DNA of 64,000 nt from Zanthoxylum bungeanum (lineage: Eukaryota > Streptophyta > Magnoliopsida > Sapindales > Rutaceae), in contig SKCR01010149.1 in assembly GCA_019454045.1 (NCBI GenBank), positions 186,001 to 250,000 of the forward strand, in the 5' to 3' direction. This document shows positions 11,709 to 21,991 of this stretch, piece after piece. How positions within the stretch are numbered: the stretch's first letter is position 1; the number at the start of each line of letters is the position of its first letter. Under the pieces are notes generated by a model. It ran no database searches. It saw nothing but the letters and a program-made list of their open reading frames with translations, and was not told where the DNA came from. The translations under genes and the position numbers were made by a program.

Positions 11709-12200
11709 ATGACATTGATTTTGTTACTTTTTCGAACTCTTTTCCTCAACAATAATAAAGACGTTCATTTTGCTGGAACTCTTCTGCAATATGAATATAT
11801 TTGAGAAAAGTATTCAACCTTGGTACTATGGAATCCAGTGATAACACGGGGAACCTTCGATAAGCAAACAGAAAAGATAAGATAGGCATTCAGAAATTGG
11901 GAATGGAGCCAGTGAAGATATCAGACTTGGAAGGGAATTAGTTCACCGAGCCGATCAACGTAGACAGATTGAAGAAATAGCTTGTCTGAGGAAGACAAGG
12001 CTAAACAGAACACCAAGAGAATTGACGAAAGACCTAACCCGACGGGATAGGAACATTCATGCATGCATACACGTAACGCATTTTGCATCCTTTCGTGTTT
12101 GTTCTGTTTTGTAATAACAGGTTTCAAAGGAAAAAAAAAGCGTCGAATGCAAGCCAACCAGAAGCAGTAACAGTACAATGTCAGTAATATTCAGGAACGA
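11709..12200 (+). other. G1 region after gag: deletion scar and former integrase tail
   Basis: There is no gene. From about 11930 the sequence (TTCACCGAGCCGA, AGACAGATTGAAGAAATA, AAGACCTAACCC) matches G2 minus-strand sequence just after its integrase (46830-46740). This shows that the segment between gag and the integrase end has been lost in G1. It leads into the minisatellite region. Confidence 0.7.
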
Positions 12201-12540
12201 ATCACATGGGCGAGGCCCATATCATCAGTATCAGTTTGGGATGAATCCCGAGGGTCGAGGCCCACATCAGTATCAGTCTGGGGCGAGGCCCATAATCAGT
12301 AGCAGTTAGGGCCGATGCCCACATCAGCATCAGTTTAGGGCGAGGTCCACATCAGCATCAGTATCAGTCTTGCCGGGTATGGCATTCTGGGGGCGAGGCC
12401 CACATTACATCAGTATCAGCATTGCCGAGTATGTCATTCTGGGGGCGAGGCCCATTTACATCAGATCAGCATTGTCGAGTATGGCATTCTGGGGGCGAGG
12501 CCCGCATCACATCAGATCAGTTCTGCCGAGAATAGCACTT
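12200..12540 (+). repeat. G1 minisatellite 1 (GGGCGAGGCCCACATCAG units)
   Basis: Repeats built on GGGCGAGGCCCACATCAG and CAGTATCAGT occur first with a period near 29, then as ~55-bp units that add GCCGAGTATGGCATTCTGG. The 29-bp form is the reverse complement of the array in G2 (25239-25688). Open frames across it are repeat artefacts. Confidence 0.85.
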
Positions 12541-13190
12541 CGAGAATGGAGATATATTCCGGGAATGGACAGTTCAAGAATGAACAAGCCGAGAATGGCA
12601 ATCCAAGAATGGAACACAGTTCAAGAATGAACAGGCCGAGAATGGCACTCCAAGAATGGAAATACAGCTCAAGAATGAACAAGCCGGGAATGGCACTCCA
12701 AGAATGGAAGCACGGTTCGGGAATGAACCACCTCACAGTAACGATTCGGGAATGAACCACCTCACAGTAACGGTTCGGGAATGGACCACCTCACAGTAAC
12801 GGTTCGGGAATGAGCCACCTCACAGTAACGGTTCGGGAATGGACCACCTTACAGTAATAGTTCGGGAATGGACATCTCACAGTAACGGTTCGGGAATGGA
12901 CCACCTTACAGTAACAGTTCGGGAATGGACACCTCACAAGCACGGTTCGGGAATGGACCACCTTACAGTAACAGTTCGGGAATGGACACCTCACAGTAAC
13001 AGTTCGGGAATGAACCACCTTACAGTAACAGTTTGGGAATGGACACCTCACAGTAACGGTTCGGGAATGGACCACCTCACAGTAACAGTTCGGGAATGAA
13101 CCACCTCACAGTAACAGTTCGGGAATGGATATCTCGTGGCAACGGTTCGGGAATGGACCACATCACAGCACGGTTCGGGAATGAACCAGG
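12540..13190 (+). repeat. G1 minisatellite 2 (GGTTCGGGAATGGACCACC units)
   Basis: About 20 copies of a 28-29-bp unit, GGTTCGGGAATGGACCACC followed by TCACAGTAAC. Some units lack one base or carry GAACCACC. The left part (12540-12715) is a related AAGAATGGAA/AAGAATGAAC variant. The unit is not a multiple of three, so all frames look open in places. Confidence 0.88.
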
Positions 13191-13328
13191 GGTCGCAGCA
13201 CCTCACCATCCAAATCAACTCAACTCAACACAAGGTAAGTCAAGTGGCAGCTGGCGAGCCAGGTAAGTGAAAATGCATTGCATAACTTTGATAGGATTGT
13301 TACTGTTACACATTACACAAGTCCCATC

Positions 13329-13342
13329 AAAGTGGGAGCGAC
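13329..13342 (+). other. G1 polypurine tract
   Basis: AAAGTGGGAGCGAC stands directly before the 3' LTR. G2 has the equivalent AAAGTCGGGGCGAC. Confidence 0.7.
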
Positions 13343-16334
13343 TGTAGGCACTGAATTTTTACACATAAGTCCCTATGATGAGTCTCATTTTTGGAGACAC
13401 TACCTTTTAAGTCACGGAGGTCACGGAAAACGGACATCGGAAGGGGGAATTCAGAATAAACAAGTTCACTGTCTTCGTTGGTGCTGCGTTCGTTACTTCG
13501 TTCGAACGTCAGGCAGATTGTGGACGTTCGTGCCTCGTTCGAATTGGCATTCGAACGGAGTCGGTATTTCTGGTTTTGCTGCTAGCCTCACATCAAGCCC
13601 AATTAGCCCCCCAAAGCCCATAAAACACATCCCAAATTAAATAAATAAATATTAATTAAAACATTAACTAAATAAGATAATAATTAAATTAATTAAATAA
13701 TTAAATAAAACATATACAAAAACATAAATAAACAATTACCAACTTAAACTAAAATCATGCCTAATTCAAATAATTCATATACTAAAATTAAAATAAGATA
13801 TGCCTAATTAAAATCAATCCTAACCAATTAAAGCCAATCAAATATTGACTTCCTAATCTAATAAGACATCTACCAATTTAAGTTAGTTGACTTCCTAATT
13901 CAATAAGATATCCACCAATTTAGATTAGTTGACTTCCTAATTTAAAATATCTTGTCCCCCCTAATCTTGTATATACCATTCCTATCATTCCTAATTGGAA
14001 ACCAAATCCTTCCTTGTGAGACAAAGAGTAGCCCTAGCCATTCTCTATATAAAAACCCTTAACCAAGACATCCAATCTCCTAGCTCATTCATACAAGAAA
14101 AGCCTCCCCTAGCTCCCCACTCTCTCTAATACACGCCCAAGACATCAAGACACTCTCCATATCACACGCAAACTACAAAACACAAACAACACACACAACA
14201 ACCCTTCCTTCACCAAATTAATGAGAACAACACACAGCAGCCCCTAACCCTTGAAATCAGTCCCAAACAGCAGCCCAATACCTCCCCAAACACACCAAAA
14301 CCGTAGCCTAAAAACACCAAAAGAGCACCCAAAACAGTCCACCAAGAACATCAAAACAGTCCACCAAGAACATCAAAACAGTCCACTGAAACAGAAGAAT
14401 AGGACCTGAAATATTGAGCTGAAACGGCGAGCAGAAATACAGCGAAAACAGTAGTAAAAGACGGAGACCGATGACTAAAAACAGTAAGACAACGAACGAG
14501 AACAGTGAACCAGTGAACCGGAAGAGTTGCGGAGCAGCCACCCTTCCGACGATCGTGTACCGTACATCCGAGAGGTGATTTAAAAGGTTAGACCTTAGGG
14601 CACTCTTTTTCATTAGTTTATATTCGTTTTCTTTTATTATTGAATTCTATTCGCATGAGAGTCGTTTGTGGATGCATGTTGTGGCTTGAATGAAATGGAA
14701 GAGTGTCGTCTCTTGTGGTATATAGGATGGAAACCCAGACGTAAATTCCGTAGCTGAATCCGAATGGACGGTAGTGCGGTCTGTACTTGGGATACAACTC
14801 CACGTACCACTTGAGTAAACGGCACCTTCTCTTGTTTTGTGTTGCTTTGGTTTATTTATTTCTCGTCACTTGAATTCTGTATGTTGCTTATTCCTGCATG
14901 ATCCGATCGAGCGAATGGGCTTAGTAAGTGGAATGAAAGATCCCCGATGGGGAAGGGTTAAAGCCTTTTACCACGATGCTTTGCCGTGCCGGTTGATGTG
15001 TGTCCGGTTGAATGCAAGATACGTTCAATCGGGCATGCTTAGTTTGATATGATTGTCTTTATGTTTTTTTATGCATGGTTCAATCAAGCGCATGGGCTTA
15101 GTAAGTGGAATGAAAGATCCCCCATGGGGAGGGGTTTAAAGCCCTTTACCACGATGCTTTGCCGCGCCGGTTGATGTGTGTCCGGTTGAATGCAAGATAC
15201 GCTCAATCAGGCATACTTAGTTTGATATGATTGTCTTTATGTTTGTATGCATGATTTGATGTGACGCGCATGGGCTTAGTATGTTGGTCTAAAGGTCATC
15301 TCTTTGAGAGATCAAGAGCCCCAAAAGGCCACTTTTACGGCAGTACTTCGCCGCGCCCCTTTATTTTGTTGTTTATGTATTGCGTCCCATTTCATGCATC
15401 AGGTCTGTTCCCGTTCGAACGCGTTTACGAACGCAACTCGAACGCGCATGCATTTTACCTTATCATGCATCAGGTCTCATTTCCGTTCGAACGCGTTCAC
15501 GAACGCCATACGAACGTGAGCATTCTGTTTCATTTATGTTCGAACGCGTTCACAAACGCCACACGAACGTGAGTATTCTGTTTCATTTTCATTCGAATGC
15601 GTTCACAAACGCCATACGAACGTGTGCATTCTGTTTCATTTCCGTTCGAACGCGTTTACAAACGCTACTCGAACGAGAACCTTCTGTTTACCGTTCGAAC
15701 GCGTCTACGAACGCTACACGAACGCACACGGTAAACAGATCCTCTTGCATCACATTACGACATGTCCATCTTAGCATATGGTTACCCCTTTGTACGCTAT
15801 GCATTTGTATTACCTCTCTAGTTGTCTGTTTCCGTTATGTGCCTACAATATTATTTGTCGCCATTTTGATTTCCTTTACATTACACGCAAATGTTACCAT
15901 GACTATTTGTGTTTATATTTACATGAATGATTGAATTCTTATGATGTTATGTGCATGTTGTTGCAAAGGCCTACTTTTGAGCATGTGAATTTGGCAATAA
16001 GATTTGGTTTCATGTATGTTAGATGTAAACTATACTTTTAAGCATGTGAATCTAGGATTGTGTTGCACTTGGAAATATATGTCATAGGCTTGGTTGGATT
16101 ATTGCATAAATCTTTACATTACAAGTTGCATAAGTAAGGGACCATTCCGAACCCAATGGTTTGAGGTCTTCCCTTGCGAGGGGTGAGTGCGGCCTTAAAT
16201 CTTTGTCCCGGTTCACACCGGGTGGCGACTCCCTTATTCTCCGGTTTAGTCCTCCGTTGGCTATTCCGTACTCCCAATTAGGCCCCCGAGCCTGGAACAG
16301 CATTGCGTCGCCCAGTTTCCTGTGTGTTCCCACA
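13343..16334 (+). repeat. G1 3' LTR
   Basis: This 2,992-bp LTR begins TGTAGGCACTG and ends TTCCCACA, followed by the TSD GGAAC. It is collinear with 6292-9249, including the tandem and palindromic repeats. It differs by scattered substitutions and small indels, for example an extra ACCAAGAACATCAAAACAGTCC-like unit near 14340-14380. Confidence 0.92.
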
Positions 16335-16339
16335 GGAAC
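16335..16339. repeat. Target-site duplication GGAAC, right of G1
   Basis: Second copy of GGAAC. The minus-strand integrase frame of Cop1 continues on its far side. Confidence 0.9.
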
Positions 16340-17600
16340 TACATTTAGGATATCCATTGCAGTCTGTAATGCATGCCCCTAGAATGAACTAGGTATAGTG
16401 CTATAACTAAACATTGATCTCATCATGTCTAGTAGGGTCTGATTTCTCCTTTATGCCACACCATTTTGTTGTGGTGTTCCAGGTGCTGTGAGCTGTGAAA
16501 CAATTCCATGCTCTACTAAGAATTCCTCGAAATCTCTATCAATGTATTCTTCTCCATGATCTGATCGTAGAATTTTGATTCTTTTACCTATTTGGTTCTC
16601 AACCTCAGCATGATGCTCTTTGAATTTTTCAAATGTATCTGACTTGTGCTGCATTAGGTAAACATACCCATATCTAGAATAATCGTCAATGAAAATGATG
16701 AAGTATTCATAGCCACCTCGGGCTTTTACATTCATCGGTTCGCAAACGTCCGAATGTATTAGCTCAAGTGTTTCTTTGGCTCTTATCCCTTTTCCAGTAA
16801 AAGGTCTATTAGTCATTTTGCAATCTAGACAGAATTCGCAGATAGGTAAAGTACCGAGTCTTAACTGATTTAAAACTCTGTTCTTAATTAGTCTATCTAT
16901 CCGGTCAAGATTAATGTGACCAAGTCTAAGATGCCATAAATATGTATCATTATGAGAAATCTTTTGCCGTTTTGTTTTAGATCTTTCAATCTTAAATATT
17001 TCAGTATTAAGCAGTGATTCAAGCATTAACGGCCTTAATACATATAGATTATTTTCGGAGTTTCCCATGCATATATTTAATCTATTTCTATTAATAATAA
17101 CTGACTTATTATTAAATGAAATAGAAAAATCACATTCCATAAGTTTTGTTACAGAAATCAAATTCCTGCGAAAACTAGAAATATATAGCACACTATTCAA
17201 ATATAAATAACTCTTATTAAAATTCAAATTTGAAACTCCCACTGCTTTTGCTGAAACAGCATCCCTTGTCCCAACTCTCATGGTAAAGCTACTTTCAGCA
17301 AGGTCCCTCCATGAGTCAAGTAGCTGCAAAGAACAACAAACATGGTTAGTGGCACCAGAATCAACAATCCATATGGATTTATCATCCTCCACCAAAAGAG
17401 ACTCAATGACAAGTAAATCGTATTTACCTGTATTCTTCTTCTCTTTAAGCTCAGCAAGGTATTTCAGACAATTCCTTTTCCAATGCCCTTGTTGTTCACA
17501 ATGGAAACATTTTCCTTTGGCATTGGATCCTTTAGAGCCTTTGTTGTTCTTCTTTTTCATTGGTTTTTCCTTAGCCTTCCAATTGTCTTTTGGCATTGGA
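16340..17600 (-). pseudogene. Cop1 gag end, protease and integrase (broken)
   Basis: The main frame is 17596-16451 (381 codons). Residues 30-43 are a canonical zinc knuckle (CFHCEQQGHWKRNC). Protease follows with the active-site motif DSGATNHVC at 79-87, then the gag-pre-integrase zinc region (LWHLRLGH, then CEFCLDCK). The integrase core has the first two catalytic Asp in LIHSDVC and ILRSDHGEEY. The frame stops at APGTPQQNGVA: the codon for the third catalytic residue, normally Glu in GVxER, is TAA. The reading resumes (RRNQTLLDM) up to the G1 insertion and continues at 6286. Integrase would insert the DNA copy; here it is dead. Confidence 0.92.
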
Positions 17601-17664
17601 TACTTTAGAGCATTTGTTGTTCTTCTTTTTCATTGGTTTTACCTTAGCCTTCCAAATGCCTTTC
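17521..17664. repeat. 72-bp tandem duplication in Cop1 gag
   Basis: CATTGGATCCTTTAGAGC at 17521 recurs as CATTGGATACTTTAGAGC at 17593, and the match runs on through CCTTAGCCTTCCAA. The period of 72 equals 24 codons and repeats a Lys-rich segment (KPMKKKNNK) upstream of the zinc knuckle. Confidence 0.85.
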
Positions 17665-18078
17665 TTCTTCTTCTTTGCAGATTTAGAAGATTCGGCAATA
17701 TTTGCCTCGACATTGGACCTATGAGGACCATTCATAACAAACTCGTAATTGGTGAGCTCATTTAGCAGTTCAGTCAATGTAAAAGTCAACTTATTCATAG
17801 AACAATTACTTTAAAACTGTAGGAAACTCTTTGGAAAGGTTTCCATGATCATTGTCACCTGGCTTTGCACATTGATACGTGCACCATGGGTTTCGGCCAT
17901 ATTAAGATGAGACATCATCCTTAATACATGGTCTCAAACTGATGTGCCTTCCTTCATTCTAGCGGTCAATATAGATACTATTGCCTTATGTTTTTTCCGG
18001 TATGAAGGTTGCCCAAACATATTCTTAAATGACTACATAATCATTGATGTTGTTGTTATAGGCTCATGCTGTGCAGCA
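17601..18078 (-). pseudogene. Cop1 gag, central part (broken)
   Basis: This is the copia gag domain between the N-terminal part (20852-20613) and the zinc knuckle. Recognisable segments are MMSHLNMAETHGARINVQ, TFPKSFLQF and LTFTLTELLNEL, matching the usual copia gag pattern (helix, SLPxSF, L-rich helix). Stops and a frameshift near 17595 break it. The right edge is cut by the solo LTR S1. Confidence 0.8.
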
Positions 18079-18083
18079 AGAAC
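18079..18083. repeat. Target-site duplication AGAAC, left of S1
   Basis: AGAAC flanks S1 on both sides (18079-18083 and 20608-20612). The Cop1 gag reading joins across it. Confidence 0.88.
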
Positions 18084-20607
18084 TGTTGGGGTTTTGGGCA
18101 TAGGGCACAGCGGAAGCGCTGTTCGGGCGAAATCATAATTTTAAAACTTTTTAAATTACCGAATGAATTATTCAATATCCAATATGAATAATTTATTCAT
18201 ATTTCATTCGATATCAAATAACGACATAAATAAGGTAGAAACTTCACGAAACTTTTACGAAAAACGTTTTTCCGTAAAATGACGCAAAATACGTTTTTGA
18301 CCGAACCGACCACTCAACACTTATTGGGAATGTCCAGGTTAGCCCTAATAGTGTTAGGGCAGTTCATGAGCTACCTAAACAGTGAAAAATTCACTGTTTG
18401 GACAGCCGTCACCCGGTTGGCTCAAAAATCACCCGGTAACGCCGTTTTTCACCGTTTTCGCTTATTTCAACTCCGAAATAATTTTCGAAAATTGTTCTAA
18501 CACCCAAAACACATCCAATACATTTATATGACATCAAATTCATCAACATAAAGCCATATTTTCCAGAACTGATCCAGAAACCAAAAATGCCAATTTTTCA
18601 TGCTTTAATCCAACTTTTTCAAGATTAATCTAATTAATCAAAACACCAATCAAAGTTACCACACATGAAGAACCTAAGAAAAATTCTAGGCATTATAAGA
18701 GTGGTCATAACACTCTAGAATGGTAACATATCATCAAATGATCAATTAGAACCAATATTACAATAATATTGTCCAAAAACAACTTCACACATGCTCAACA
18801 CTTCCAAATTCATCCACCAACACTAAAAGCCCGAATTTTAACAAGTAAAGAAAACCCTAGAACTATTCTAGCAACACAAGACCAAGAAACTAAATTTCCA
18901 AACTCAAGAAGATTAAAGATTACCTTTGAATCTCCAATTTCCTAAGCTTTTTTCTTGTTTTTTTTTTTGCTTTCTTCCTTGAATAATCAAAGAACTATTT
19001 GAGAGCTTTTGGTAATGGTGGAATTCGGCCAAGATAGAAGAAGAAGAAGAAAAAGAAACAAAATTTTTTTAATTTAAAGCCACTTTGCCGACTTTGGAGG
19101 GGCTTTTTGGTCATTTTTGTATTTTAATTTCATTAAATTATAATAAGCTTTAATGTTAGCAAATCAAATTTGCACACATTTAGGCTTAATTAAAACATGC
19201 CATATGTCACCAATAATAATTAAACATTTATCATAACAATTATGAAAATAAATATTATTTAACTATTCAAATATTTAACAATTAAATATCTAAATAATTA
19301 ATTAATATAATTAATATAATATTTTTATTTTTATTTACATTAAATAACAAATACATATATTAATGACATGTGTCAAAATCTCATTTGACGATTAATTAAT
19401 GTGTATCTAATCGAATTATGTATCAAATACAAATAGACAATAATTATTAAATGAGCAAAATCCATTAATGCATGTTTTATCGTTTAACCGTTTAAACGAT
19501 TTGAATTAACTCATTTAATTCGATGAAGTATTATGAATAATATGTATTATTCATAATGCGTTGCCCAAGTGCTCAACGAGTACACTTCATATTGTGGGAC
19601 TCTCTAAGTTTAGGTTTATCCGTCACGAAATCCAATTTCGTGTCCATAATTCACCCACTCATGAATTATGACGACCACGGATAATCTCGCTAAACTATGC
19701 AAGTCGAGGTCATTGCATACGTATAATCCCTCCGTCACAGGCTATCCATATTATACATGTGATATTGATAAAAGCGTTAAATCCTTTCGGTGTAATATAT
19801 TCGACTTTCAATTTACGATCTTTAAATAACACTCGAAACTGATTTCCGAAGTTATACAACGGCCATGGATTTACTAGATCGTAAACACATGTAGGATGTC
19901 TATGCCCTGTACACAAGACTGACAGATCCTCTCTTGATACGCACATTATATCATGAGCATCAGTCTATACCTAACGAACAGGCGGAGGTGTGATCATGAA
20001 TAGATTGGTGACGTGACTGCCATCAAAGTGTGAAGGATAACTCATATATCCCACTGTGGTATCTCAAGTCGAATGACCAATATGCTCGCTCAACTCGAGA
20101 AGATTTCTATTGACGTTGGTGTACCATCTATTAGGAAATCTTCAGTGAGTCATTCAGTGTTTATCAAATAAACACCTACATGTCTATACAAGTCTCCCGA
20201 GACTCAAGGTTCACTAGGATAAACCATCGGACCAAGTCACGATATACGACATGTACTGGTCTCAGCGGATTTAACTAACCGACCCGTGTTAGTAAATCTT
20301 GACCATGAACTTTATTTAAGGATATACATCTTATAGTATGCTTCCCAATGTCAATTACAAACTACGTTGTAACTGCACACTACATTGTAAATCCTAGGGT
20401 CTTTGTCTAATATACATGTATCACTAAACAAAATTTAGTTTCAATCTAATCGTAATTGAATATCCAATCGTAATTAGATCGAATATGTGTATAAAAGACA
20501 AGAGGTGCTACCATTAATTAAGTAATATTATGGAAAAGGAATTGCCCGTATTCATGAATCGGACATAAATACGATCCGGATTGGCACTTCGAGCACCAAC
20601 TCTAACA
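18084..20607. mobile_element. Solo LTR S1 (2.5 kb) in Cop1 gag
   Basis: Starts TGTTGGGG, ends CTCTAACA and has a 5-bp TSD. There is no gag, pol, primer site or second LTR, so this is a single LTR left after recombination between the two LTRs of a full element. It is AT-rich and has no gene. Its general style, with TGTTG...TAACA ends, is copia-like. It is not similar to the Cop1, A/B/C or G LTRs as far as I can see. Confidence 0.85.
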
Positions 20608-20612
20608 AGAAC
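20608..20612. repeat. Target-site duplication AGAAC, right of S1
   Basis: Second copy of the 5-bp duplication bounding S1. Confidence 0.88.
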
Positions 20613-20852
20613 CTCGGACATTGATGCTATCAAATATCTATGAGCTTTCTCATCAGCTGTAATCCAATTATTATAGGCATTTCGTGTAGCTCTGCCAGCA
20701 TTTGGTGCTGGCTCAAGAGGACATTCCTCCATTATGACAAATTTAAGGTCTTCACAGACCAAGATAACATTTATGTCACTTTTCCATTTAATATAATTAT
20801 CCCCAGTTAATTTTTCTTGTTGTTTGAGAATTGGGATAATTGCAGATGCCAT
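20613..20852 (-). pseudogene. Cop1 gag, N-terminal part
   Basis: Start chosen at ATG 20852 (MASAIIPIL), as copia gag usually begins MAS or MSS, although an in-frame Met lies 11 codons upstream. The segment reads through KLTGDNYIKWKSDINVIL, WITADEKAHRYLIASM and ends at VL. This is the first half of the copia gag (retrotran_gag/UBN2) fold. S1 cuts it at 20612 and the rest resumes at 18078. Confidence 0.85.
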
Positions 20853-21986
20853 GGCTGAAAAAAATAAACGCGCATTCAACATTCATTCGTCGCATATTAA
20901 AATTGTCAAACATTTAGGCATAAAATTAAACATGATGCATGATCAATGTATAATGAATTAGAAACCTAGAAGAATTACTATGCCACGACTATCTATCATC
21001 CCACAAATAAGTGCCGCTGTAGGGTAGGTCAAGTATTCACATGATAGACTGAGACATTCTCAATTGATTAATATATCTGAAATAACTCTTATTCCTATAT
21101 TAATCAACTACTGTTATTTTGATCAAGGAAGCTTTTATTAACAACTTAATCATTCCTTTGTGAGTGTGATCCATTATTTCGGAACCCTTGGACTTAACTA
21201 GTGAAGTGCCGCCGTAGGGTAGGTCAAATCACCAGATACATCTAGAGTCTCTATCCTTTCAGAATCTAAACCTGATATTGACCCAAAAAGGACACCATCC
21301 GTATGGGGACGAAAGTAAAGCCGTCTCGAGGCGCCTATTGAATCTCACGTTTCTGGATAACAATGGAGATCGCGGGATATATTGTGGTATACCCCTCTCC
21401 CATTCACTGTTTTGAAGTATAAGGTTTCTATCTCACTAGTATCTTATGAATCTTAGATTATGCTCGACTAAAGTCATAACCTTATTAATTCTAGTTGATA
21501 ATTTATTGATCTAACAATTTTTAACTCTTAAAATTTTATTCACTAATCCCGATCAGTCTCTACTAACCAATTAACTTAATTAAACTAATTTAATCAAGTT
21601 TTTATAGTGATCTAATCAATTTAACTCTTAAATTATTAGTCCACTAATAGGTTTTAAAATTTAGAATTCAACGAACGGACCAGATGTCATTAAACCATTT
21701 AATCAATAAAGGCAAATTATTTATTCCAAAGGTATGTGGTATTGTATCCCGAGTGCAGACCATATTACCGTCCATTCGGAACCGGCTATGGAATTTACAT
21801 CCTGGTTTCCATCCGATATACCAAGGAAAATAATGTACTCATAAGGTCCATTTGTTTCTAAAACTCGAATTCGTAATTTTTAAACCTTTAAAACAATTAA
21901 TCTTATTAATCTATTTGCATGCATCTCATATTCTTATTTAACATTTAAATTACATAAAATAATATTGTATGACTAGAATATTATGC
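20853..21986 (-). repeat. Cop1 leader region holding an older G-like LTR fragment
   Basis: There is no gene. GTGCCGCYGTAGGGTAGGTCAA occurs twice (about 21011 and 21208). A block near 21725-21825 (TTGTATCCCGAGTGCAGACC, CCGTCCATTCGGAACC, TGGAATTTACATCC) is clearly related to the block in the G1 and G2 LTRs. Sequence around it differs, so I read it as an older diverged gypsy LTR fragment lying in the Cop1 leader, later cut by G2. Its ends are not resolved. Confidence 0.5.
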
Positions 21987-21991
21987 ATATC
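21987..21991. repeat. Target-site duplication ATATC, left of G2
   Basis: ATATC here and at 61848-61852 bounds the whole 39.9-kb G2 block. Confidence 0.9.

Larger units (their letters stand above)
6292..16334 (+). mobile_element. Gypsy-type (Tat/Ogre-like) non-autonomous element G1, gag only
   Basis: A complete insertion of 10,043 bp: two LTRs (6292-9249 and 13343-16334), TSD GGAAC, a primer site, a broken gag and a polypurine tract. There is no protease, reverse transcriptase, RNase H or integrase. Homology to G2 resumes after the gag end at sequence that in G2 follows integrase, so pol was deleted. Long LTRs plus a lone gag match the class named TR-GAG. The LTRs differ at about 5 positions in the first ~225 bases (hand count), making it one of the youngest insertions here. 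Confidence 0.9.

Noticed and set aside
12370..13099. Open frames with repeated residues (such as DHLTVTVREW)
   Set aside because: These are readings of the 29-bp minisatellite on both strands; several frames are open at once.
12540..13190. Regular 29-bp repeats resembling a CRISPR array
   Set aside because: Units are head to tail with no unique spacers, in a plant retrotransposon.
18084..20607. S1 as a DNA transposon or MITE
   Set aside because: TG...CA ends, a 5-bp duplication and no terminal inverted repeat beyond a few bases fit an LTR.
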